Positions 42,293 to 51,343 of a DNA stretch of 64,000 nt are shown piece by piece. Source of the DNA: Mucor racemosus (Eukaryota; Mucoromycota; Mucoromycetes; Mucorales; Mucoraceae); assembly GCA_027405735.1 (NCBI GenBank), contig JAPEHQ010000010.1, positions 1,736,001 to 1,800,000 on the forward strand. The letters run 5' to 3'. The position numbers were made by a program, and so were the translations under genes. The number at the start of each line of letters is the position of its first letter. The stretch's first letter is position 1. A model generated the notes under the pieces. The model did not search any database. It had not been told where the DNA came from and saw nothing but the letters and a program-made list of their open reading frames with translations.

Positions 42293-44660
42293 TTAACAAA
42301 TAGAGATTAGGTCAGCCCATTTGGGCCGATTCAGCCCAAAAGGGCCGATAATAAATAGAGATTTTTGAATGGATAGGGAATTGATTTTTTTGTAATCGCG
42401 TGTGGGGGTTCTAAAGTTCAGGGCAATCATAAGTATTTTTTGTTTGTTAAAAATTATATTCATTATTAACTTTTGTTAAATTTTACATTTGAAATAAACA
42501 TAATTTACATCTGAAACCTTAAAAATCATGCCTCCCGCTCACCCCAATCTCGATGTTAACGTACTTGTATCCATCAGTAAGCATTTTATTAAGGATGTAG
42601 ATGCTAAAAATGTTTTACGTGCCAAGTATGATTGTAATACACCTCGTTTGTGCTTCAAAGGAAGGACAACTGGTCGTTCAGAGGTGAATAACCATGTCAT
42701 GTACGAGGCCATCTTGGATGAAGTACCCGGTGTTAGAATGACAGTAAAGCAAGGTAGTATTAAGTATCTTGGTCCAGTGAAAACTGGCGTTCCCGATACT
42801 GTTGATCCTACTGATGTTATTACTGCTCTCGAAGAAACTGAGGACCTCTTGGAAGATGCTATTGAAGAAGATGATGAACAGTTGGAATTTGATTTAACTC
42901 CTACTGATGGTTGGACAAATGGCGAAGTATTTGTTGATAGTAGACTCTCCGGTGAAAGCTATCAGCAATCAAAAGCAAAGTTAAATTTGGTTAATTCAAA
43001 AAATGCCACACCTTTGGATTATTTCTTGTTCTTCTTGCCTCTTGATCATTTTCATAAAATCACAAATAATACCAATCTTTCTGCAAGAAGCATAGATGGC
43101 TCATGGAAAGATATCACTTATCATGAGTATATGATGTGGATTGCGCTTTTGACAATCATGACAGTAGTCAAACACTCTGATCGTAAGGCATACTGGAAAC
43201 AAGGCTCTAGTCATTTTATGATGAACGTCAACTTCTCAGAATATATGTCTTATAAAAGATTTAATGATATTATGCAAATGCATGTTTTTGAGATCCACTC
43301 TTTTGAGAAGCAACAACGTGACCCTTTGTACCAGATTCGTTTAACAATTGAGGCGTTCAATGAGCATATGGCAAAATGCTTAACTCCTGGTAAGTATTTG
43401 GTTATTGACGAGTCCATGAACCAATGGTTAGGTACTGGCATGCCTAATTTGAAAAAGGTACCTCGAAAGCCTCATCCCATCGGCCAAGAGTTTAAAACGC
43501 TTGCAGATCATCATACGTTTTGCATCGTACAAATGGATAAAGTCAGTGATCCAACACCAAAAGAATACAATGATGATCCTGGAATGCGTAAATTGACAGC
43601 TACTGTCAAGCGTTTGGTGAAGCCTTGGTTTGGTAGTGGTCGTACTGTCATTGCTGATTCTTGGTTTGGATCTCCAGATATGACAACAATGCTATCTGAT
43701 TTGGGGCTCTATTCCATTATGCAAGTAACCAAGTGTCGTTACTGGCCTCGTGGAATGCCCATTACTAACATTGTTGAGCAAGTTGAAGAAGCAGATGGTA
43801 GCTTCTATACGATGAGAAAGGACTCTGGTAGCGGTAGAATCTTTACTTGTGCATATCGTGATAAGAAGGTTAAAGCGTTCATATCATCGTGTGGCACTAC
43901 TAGACTTACTGGTCAGAGAACATTTATAGGGTCAGGGGGTCAACTAGTAACCATTCAACGTCCTGCAGTAGTTGATGAATATGAGTCTCATAAGAGTGAG
44001 TAAGAAGTTTTCATGTAATGAGAGCATAGATAGTAATAATCACAATTTTAGGTTCTGTCGATGCGGCTAATAACCTCAGAGACAATTTAACCTCTTATCA
44101 TGACATTATTTCTACTGAAAGATGAAAAATGCGCTTCTTTGGCTTCTTTTTGGGGATCTGTGAAGCAAACGCTTACAGTTCTTTTCGAGTATTTGCTAAT
44201 GATGGAAAAATATCACATAGTTCCTTCAAGGATACATTGGCTTGGACCCTCCTGAAGCATTGTGAAGGGTTGGCTCGTCAGACTGAGCCAATTTCCCCTG
44301 AACAACGTATATTTAGAAGTAATCTAAACCATGAGCTTGTATCAATGACAGGCATGAATGGCAAAAAAAGAATTAGATTAGCATGTAGAAGCTGCTCTAG
44401 TTCTGGTCGAAGTGGTACAAGAATTGAAAAATCTTGCAGCTGCAGCCCACTGATACCCATGTGCCAAACATGCCATAACAAGCATTTACATGATGTTTGG
44501 GCTCTCCAAGCACATTTAAATAATTCTTTATAAACTGGAGTATATCTTCATTGTTTTTTTAATAAATTTTTTCAAATATATAAATATTTATGTTCGTTCG
44601 CAGAGTCGGCCCAAATGGGCTGATCAAAATTTTGAAAAACAGCCTTCACAAAATGAATCC
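42293..44660 (+). mobile_element. piggyBac-like DNA transposon
   Basis: Carries the transposase gene at 42528-44533. An 18-bp sequence, TCAGCCCATTTGGGCCGA, at 42312-42329 recurs perfectly in inverted orientation at 44606-44623 and probably marks (sub)terminal inverted repeats. A TTAA, the target of this superfamily, occurs at 42293-42296. A matching TTAA directly at the right end was not identified, so the right limit is approximate and one end may be deleted. Confidence 0.7.
42528..44533 (+). pseudogene. piggyBac-like transposase (DDE_Tnp_1_7), broken by an in-frame TGA
   Basis: Exon 42528-43995, intron 43996-44051 (56 nt), then exon from 44052. The catalytic core is clear: acidic N-terminal region, PLDYFLFFLPLDHFHKIT and YKRFNDIMQMHVF. 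The first two catalytic aspartates are in LVIDESMNQW (D294) and VIADSWFGS (D377). The third lies in the HKSSVDAANNLRDN block just after the intron. Seventy-four bases into exon 2 a TGA (44123-44125) stands where the family has tryptophan before KMRFF. The frame then stays open to 44533 and encodes the cysteine-rich C-terminal zinc-binding domain (CRSC, CSC, CQTCHNKHLH). So only one lesion is visible. Read-through or a sequencing error remain possible. Codon use is more C/T-ended than the surrounding DNA. Confidence 0.85.
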
Positions 44661-44781
44661 CTGACAGCCTAATTTTTACTTTTTTGAAGAAAAACAAAAC
44701 AAATCATATACAGGAAGGTTTCCTCTTTAAAATATAATTAAATTTTATTAGATGAGTGTATTTTGCAGCGAAAAAATTATT

Positions 44782-45184
44782 AAAACAAATGTAACTTGAA
44801 AACCCATTCCAGTAAAAAAATGCAATGGAATTTTGAGAACGGCATGATGCTCATGTAAAAACCAATTTGTGCCCATACGATCAGCTCATTATGCTCATGG
44901 TCAGATTTTATCGTTATGCACAAATAGGAATAATGATATGCTTATGGAAAACTCTACTATTATGCATACATGGGATTGATGTCATGCACACGGACAAAAT
45001 CTATAATTCTGACACATACAGGCTTTTCGTTATGCTCGTGTGCAGTTTCTTTTGTTGCGCCCATGTGCATATTGTTATCTTTTTAGCCATTATTCAGTGG
45101 GTGCAACAACTCGTCAGGCTATAGTGTGCAGTCCACCTGGACACAACAAAATTATCTTGTGCAGCACAGGTCGGCCTTAGTGCT
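44782..45184 (+). repeat. Repeat family F copy 1, array of TGCNCATG-type motifs
   Basis: Direct repeat of 50945-51343. Opens with AAAACAAATGTAA and ends GGTCGGCCTTAGTGCT. Between about 44850 and 45080 a motif close to ATGCTCATGT/ATGCACATGG recurs about every 20 nt, roughly ten times. A perfect palindrome TGTGCAGCACA lies near the 3' end (45158-45168). The open frame 44867-45124 is a by-product of the motif (ATG at each unit) and is not shared in sequence register with copy 2 beyond it. Confidence 0.75.
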
Positions 45185-45191
45185 TTTTTAT

Positions 45192-45750
45192 ATAAATCCT
45201 TTAAATTTGTGATTTTATAGACTTTTTTTGAATCCAGTTGTAACATATTATACTCTTCAAGTTAAACCTGTTATTAGGCTAATAACGTTGTACTGTAAAT
45301 TGTATTTATGTTTTACTTAAAATAAGCCTTTGAATAGTTAATAGCAATACAGTCAAACCTTAATTTTTGTATGAAATTTCGATACCTGCATCTTATAGCT
45401 GCTTGTAATATTTAAAAAACCGCGTCCGGACTGCCCGGTAATTTTTTCTAGAAATTTAAAGCTTAGAAATATTATTAGATGGCCGTTTCCGGAGATTGTT
45501 CGGCTTTTTTATGGAAAAGTGACCATTGGCAAAAATATGAATCATATACTATGTGGTATGCCACCAAGTACCGCATGTTAACATCTTCTACAGTATCAAT
45601 ACATCTTACAATCTACTGATTACGACATGTATTGAAGTGCAAAGTCTTGATATCTGATATAAAAAACTCCTAGGGTACTAAGTTTAATCCAATAATTACC
45701 AAGAACGCTTGGGCCACAATTATGATACCATATTATTAATCCATCCCAGC
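45192..45750 (+). repeat. Dispersed repeat family B, copy 2
   Basis: Matches 18405-19182 in the same orientation, with the internal CCG-rich core (TCCGGACTGCCCGG) and the same end 'catcccagc'. A 220-bp segment present in copy 1 is missing. It abuts repeat F directly at its left. Confidence 0.6.
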
Positions 45751-46254
45751 GGTTTATTAATCAAGTAGCTATCAAATGAACATCCAAGCACATTTAGCGG
45801 AGAATTGAAACAACGCAAATCTCAATCTCTGCAAGAACGGTTAAATTATAATTAATCCATTTCAATCCATAGATTACTATCAAACAGATCTAATGGTTCA
45901 ATAGTGCCTTATTAAATTACACCTCAGGATCTCAATGTCATATCAATATAAAACGCCATACTTTTATATCTAACTAAACGATATCTTGTTTTTTTTATAC
46001 AGTTAAATAACTAATTTATTACTCATTCACTTTTAATTGTATTCTTTTTTAAGTATTATTCATCAGACCTGAAAATATACAACAAGGCTAAACCTTTTGC
46101 AATTCTGCGGATCAGTACTAGAAGTACCTGCCATTGCAACGGGAGGTCATTTGAATTCATATTCGTTGAGAAGAACTGATGGGCTTGCTGATCTTAGTAG
46201 GTGTAAGTAGCAGATAACCAACTTGTTGATTGAACTGGCTGAACGTACAATGAC
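45751..46254. other. Unassigned sequence between repeat B and the solo LTR
   Basis: AT-rich in its first part. The block 46080-46254 is somewhat GC-richer and might be transposon-internal or gene-derived, but no frame gave a recognisable motif. Confidence 0.4.
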
Positions 46255-46259
46255 CCATG

Positions 46260-46988
46260 TGCAGTAAATTATGATGTTATTTACTAAAATAAAAAAAATA
46301 TAAAAAATAAAAGCAGTAGAAATACAATTATAATCAGCTAAAGTTTTTATTACAAAAGATTTCTGAAGAGTTAAAATAATTGAAAAGTATGAGGGTATTT
46401 ATAGTGATTTGGAGAACTTGGATACCATCAGACTTGAATGGATATATATTTAGTAATCTTCCAGTTTTGAGTACACTGTTATTGATTTGATATTTTAAGG
46501 GGTAAATTGTGTAGAGCATTGACCATAAGGGATTGTATGTCAAGTGTGACAATATCGACCTTTTGGGAAATGGTTGTTTTGTTTATTTCTGTTATATCTA
46601 TTTTATGTAACCTTAATTTTTTAAGGGGTAGTTTTTTATATGCTTGAATCTTATTTATATTGATAGTGCAACTTCGATATAGATGAGTAGTTGACTAAAT
46701 TGATATCTTTGTTTATAATCATTATTGATTTGGATAGAATCCTGTTTTGATATATATGTCATTTGTGTAATTGATTGCGCCGTGATCAAGGGTGCTATCA
46801 TCTACACGACATGTATGGTTCAAAAAGGGTATTCCATATTTTTAGCATGCGTTTGTTATTGTGTTCAATTGAAGTGTTTGTTTATTATTGTTGTTTACAT
46901 TTCAAGTGGCATCATATCTTATAAGCGACACTTGGAATTTAGGTTGTTTTATTTTTATCAAGCGTTTTTAGTATGTAATTCCACTGCA
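46260..46988 (+). mobile_element. Solo LTR, family A copy 2 (729 bp)
   Basis: TGCAGTAAATTA to TAATTCCACTGCA, nearly identical to 17642-18369. Flanked by a perfect 5-bp target duplication CCATG at 46255-46259 and 46989-46993, different from that of copy 1. Two independent insertions of one recently active LTR retrotransposon family whose internal part was lost by LTR-LTR recombination. Confidence 0.9.
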
Positions 46989-47113
46989 CCATGGATACTG
47001 GTAGTATTGGCGTCGAGCCGGGTTTTGCCAGCCAAATTTACTAGTATGTATATCATATGCATTAACGAAAAAGGAAAAAATTTGCTAGACATATGCAAAA
47101 CTTACTAATTAAG

Positions 47114-47288
47114 AAAAAAAAAAAAGGAGGATCACATTCGATGAAAAGCAAGGTCATTGGAGATTCTCTTTCGAAATTCATAGCCTAATACCAAAGGGCT
47201 TCCTCTTTGGCGGGTTTGAACTCGAGAATATGTGTGTCGCCCTCAATTTGTAGCGCATGCGCTACCCGTTAAGCTTGACACTCTCCTT
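47114..47288 (-). ncRNA. tRNA-like Pol III unit: tRNA pseudogene or SINE
   Basis: The minus strand shows an A-box-like AAGCTTAACGGGTAGCGC (47276-47259) and a B-box-like GAGTTCAAACC (47223-47213), 35 nt apart, wider than in an ordinary tRNA. About 90 nt further a run of 12 T (47125-47114) would terminate Pol III. The anticodon and T stems do not pair properly, so it is not a functional tRNA. A tRNA-derived SINE or decayed tRNA gene fits best. Confidence 0.4.
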
Positions 47289-48443
47289 TGGTTTACAGTT
47301 TTAACCCCCATACATGTGAACATGCATTTTTCAGTTTTTCAATATTTTGGTAAATGCAGCAAATTAGAGTGTATTTTTTTTTTGGAAATGATAATACAGC
47401 TTTCCAGAAATTGATAATAGAAATCATCTGGAAAAATGCCAATTTGTGATGGAGATATAAACAAAACCCAATTTTATTAGTACATTAATATTAAACTGTA
47501 TAACGTAAAAATTGAATATGAATAAATTAAAACAATGTTTGTTGCCAAAATGGGAATTAGTATAACATCATCTACAACGCATAGAAGCTCAAGTGATATT
47601 CAACAGATACAGTTGCATTAGACAATTCAGTTTTTAGGAGTAGAAACACCTAGAATTATACTGAAAAACCAAAGTACGCATTATTCATCAAACGAAAGAC
47701 TAAAAACAGACACCAACATTCCAATCCACCAGTGTTAAATGCAGATATCAATTGTATAATCTCTACCAACAATGCGAAATAGTAATATGATACGTATACT
47801 GTATGAATTAATCAGTCTGACAATTATAATTAATGGTAATTGTTACATCAGAATTTAGATATAGCGCTACAGTAGTCGTATTATCAGGATATTGTTATTG
47901 TTACACCATGAATAGCTGTTGTATTACTTGATAATCTCTTCTATATATAATTTCATTTTCTACATTAAATAAAACCGCACCTTTTACTCTTGTCTAATTA
48001 TTATTAGTTTTGGTAAAACAGTAATAATAATAATAGGATTAAGTTTTTAAAGTAATAACAAAAAACTATCAACAGCATACTAGTAAACTGTAATTTAATA
48101 CACTATCATTCAATATAACTGAATATTAATGAATTAGAGAAAATACAACAGGTAAAAAACTGATATCCAATGTACATCGAGGTCAAGGTAGATAAAAGTT
48201 GCATTCATTGTGTAGTGGAGATTGCAACATTGTGATGGATAGAAATTACAGGACCAAGACGTTGCGTTTGATTCAGGTTTTTTAAAAGGGCTTGAAAGCA
48301 TACTTTATCAAACTTAGAAGTTAAATTACTCACCACCATATGCCATTAGTATCATCTTGTTTTTTATTTAATTGCTGTATTATTAAAAATTAAGCTTTTC
48401 ATAGCTTATAACAATGACAATAATGGGATGTTTCTGATTTTAG
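47289..48443. other. Spacer between tRNA-like unit and right arm, nothing identified
   Basis: AT-rich, without open frames of interest or noticed repeats. It lies inside the large inverted-arm structure. Confidence 0.45.
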
Positions 48444-48671
48444 ATTGACGTTTATCATAAGGCGGGCTGATGATACGTTTTTTGGTACTACAGTAAATGG
48501 AACAACCAGTCAATTTAATTTATGGAATTTGAATGCAAATACCGAGGAACCAGTGTAAGTACTTAAGTTGATTCTGGTAAAGCAATCGAATAAATTGGCT
48601 TGGGACAAAGAGGGTAAAAGATGGCAATAGATTCCAGTGATGGCCATGTTTATGTTTATGATGTTGGAGGG
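48444..48671 (+). pseudogene. Captured WD40 exon (dynein intermediate chain-like), right copy
   Basis: A block with TTTTAG at its left edge (48438-48443) and GTAAGT at its right edge (from 48672) looks like one whole exon with both splice sites. One frame gives ADDTFFGTTVNGTTSQFNLW, then NLNANTEEPV; a shifted frame gives SDGHVYVYDVGG. This resembles the WD40 part of dynein intermediate chain (FASVDGTG.FDLWNLN.DTE.P). The frame is broken by small indels between 48553 and 48630 and an in-frame stop. The 3' part is the inverted counterpart of 42160-42260, where the frame is still open. Confidence 0.6.
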
Positions 48672-48774
48672 GTAAGTATAAAACTTAATGTAAATCACCT
48701 CTAGCGCATTAATTATCAAGTAATACTATATTATCATCAAATAAACTACCACACAATATTAGCATGTATAAATG

Positions 48775-48941
48775 TGTAATGAGTCAAACATTTCAGTTTC
48801 ATTCATGCAAAACCTTGCCTCATTCCTTATATAAATACTACAAGGAAATCATTACATGATCACCAATTTATAATAACAAGAATAATATGTATAAGCATAT
48901 TATCCACCTTTGTTGTTAGTCCAAAATTACAGATCATTACA
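48775..48941 (+). mobile_element. Short solo LTR or MITE-like element (167 bp)
   Basis: TGTAATGAGTC to GATCATTACA, with 8-bp perfect terminal inverted repeats (TGTAATGA/TCATTACA) and an internal TTATATAAATAC. Flanked by the 5-bp duplication AAATG (48770-48774 and 48942-48946). The left arm lacks this element. Ends TG...CA plus 5-bp duplication favour an LTR, though it is very short. Confidence 0.8.
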
Positions 48942-50157
48942 AAATGTGTACAGTAATAAGCTTGAATCAAGTGGGTACACCAACATAAATTCTTGAAAAA
49001 GTTCTCAAGTATTATAAAATCTCTTATTTTTAAGTCTTACAAGGCTTATAAGCGGAATATTAATTTTGAAAATTATTCTTGTCCAGATCATCAATTTTGA
49101 CATTTTTTAATTTTTTTTTTTTGCTTTTACAAATTTAGAGTTAATTATACTACCAATTATAAAAACAAAAAATATACACATATACAGAATTTAGCGCTCT
49201 ATTTGCTCAATAAAAAATAACAAATACTTTTATTACAAAATATTACATGAAAATCCTTTAATCAAAAAACCGTTTTTGAGCCAAAAGTACAAAGTTTCAT
49301 TACTTAACATTTAATATTAAGCTTTTATAAAATGTGTATTAGTCATGGCTACAATTTTCTCTTACAATGTAGTATATTTAAACGTTGATTTTGGTATCAA
49401 AAATTGATTTTTCTGTTTTTTGATCAAAATCATGAGTGATGGTAAGGGTAAAATGAGTCCCGAAAATGTCCGCTACAAAAATTGAATTTTCAGACCGTAC
49501 ATGGTTAAATATAAGAAAAGTAAAAAAAATTGCTTTTTTATTTGAAACTTAGATATATACCATAGTATAAGAGACTTAGCAGCCGTTCAGTATTGCTATG
49601 CTCAATTACGGCGTCTCTCTACGGGCTCGCTTTTGCAATTTTTTAATGAATGCATTATATAACAGATGGGTTTTCTGGTAAAAAGATGCATGCTTCTATG
49701 ATAACATGATAACAGATATTGCCTATTTTGTTTATTAGTTTATAGTTCAGGCGTTGTAATAATGCTTTTACATTGGCTGAAATGAGTAATTTAGCAGGGT
49801 TTTAATTGCGCTAAATAATGTAAAACCTTGAAAATGCTTTTATACGTGTGTTGTTTCTCTCTTTTTGTTTTCATATTTTAAGGATATATTCACCGTTTGA
49901 TAAGGCATATCAGACTATCAAGCTGGTATTCTTTTCTTGTATCAGAATAATACGCATTCTAACATAAGGGACTAATGTTTTTAATATAGGTAGCAGTTGT
50001 TATATTAGAGACTGATGATATTTTTATTTAACCGCATTCTAGGATCAAATATCATTATTTACCACTGTATTGTTCGACGTATTTCTTGATTACCAGATCA
50101 AATTGAAGGCAATAATGATATTTATATCTACTCAATAAAAAGCTAGAACTGACTGAC

Positions 50158-50512
50158 TGTTGCATCCACAGATCTGGGTGCATTCCTTGGTTAAGATTAC
50201 GGCACAGTTTGATATGTTAAGTTCTACATTGCTGTGTATTATGTTATGAAGCTCCGTGTATGCAGGAATATGGAACTAGTGTGTGTCACCTAGATTTGAT
50301 TGGATATATGTATATATATAAATAGACTCATTTAAACAGGTCATATAATTAATAATTAGAGAATGTGAATATAAAAGAAGATGGTTCGATCTTATAATAA
50401 AGTTCTTTAGTTTTAGTGTGCTCTTTCATTTTATAACAGTTTTCCTTTATTTTTATTAAATGATTTAGTACATATTTTAGCTTTGAGATTAATATAATCT
50501 CCTGGCGTAACA
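50158..50512 (+). mobile_element. Solo LTR (355 bp) in the right arm
   Basis: TGTTGCATCC to GGCGTAACA, ends TG...CA with TGTT/AACA inverted repeat. Contains ATATATAAATAGACTC and AATAAAG signals. Flanked by perfect 5-bp duplication CTGAC (50153-50157 and 50513-50517). The homologous place in the left arm (about 40620-40635) is uninterrupted, confirming the insertion. Confidence 0.88.
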
Positions 50513-50944
50513 CTGACAAACCCACGAAATGTTCCAGAAAAGTAATAAAATTTCAAATGATATACATACAAAAATAAAAGAATAATCTAATGTTTTGCCT
50601 AATAACCATAGTTTTGATTGTAGTTTACTGTATACTTGAAAACAAACCTTTTTACAGCTGACACTCGTAAACTAAAATAGTAAGTTTAAAGAAGGTTAAT
50701 TTATTTAAATTTTATGTGTGATAAAGTAAAATCTATAATATTAGATTTGGCTTGCATATAAATTTAAGCAGTAAGTGTTATTTAATTTTATGCTCAAGCA
50801 AAAACCATTGTTACTGTGAACATTATAGTTATAATAATAAACATATTTACAAATGATGATGATAATTATAAATAAATTGGTTCTTGCATATATTGCTCTA
50901 CATAAACAACGTATTGAATTGTATTGTTTATAATCTATATTAAT

Positions 50945-51343
50945 AAAAACAAATGTAATTTAAAAACCCATTCCAGTAAAAAAATGCAATGGAATTTTGA
51001 GAATGGTACGATGCTCATGTATAAACTAATTTGTGCTCATACGATTAGCTCATTATGCTCATGGTCAGATTTTATTATTGTGCACAAATAGGGATAATGA
51101 TATGCTTATGGAAAATTCTATTATTATGCACACATGGGATTAATGTCATGCACATGGACAGAATCTATAATTCTGCACATACAGGGTTAGCGTTGTGCTC
51201 GTGTGCAATTTCTTTTGTTATGCCCATGTGCATATTGTTATCGTTTTAATCATATTCAGTGGGCACAACAGCTCAGGCTATAGTGTGCAGCCCACCTGGG
51301 CGCAATGAAATTATCTTGTGCAGCACAAGTCGGCCGTAGTGCT
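50945..51343 (+). repeat. Repeat family F copy 2, array of TGCNCATG-type motifs
   Basis: Direct-orientation copy of 44782-45184, roughly 88-90% alike by eye. The same motif recurs from about 51010 to 51235: ATGCTCATGT, GTGCTCATAC, ATGCTCATGG, GTGCACAAAT, ATGCTTATGG, ATGCACACATGG, ATGCACATGG, GTGCTCGTGT, ATGCCCATGT. The TGTGCAGCACA palindrome is at 51317-51327. It starts immediately outside the right arm. Confidence 0.75.

Larger units (their letters stand above)
48560..50938 (-). mobile_element. Right arm of the large inverted repeat (putative Mutator-like TIR)
   Basis: Reverse-complement match of 40191-42275. Outer end TATAATCTAT at 50929-50938, followed by ATTAATAAA (50939-50947), which matches 8 of 9 bases of the left flank ATTAATAAT. 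Longer than the left arm because two LTRs (48775-48941 and 50158-50512) inserted into it. Confidence 0.65.

Noticed and set aside
44867..45124. 85-aa frame and its relative at 51055-51249 as a small repeated protein
   Set aside because: Produced by the periodic ATGC-containing motif; frames diverge between the copies through indels.
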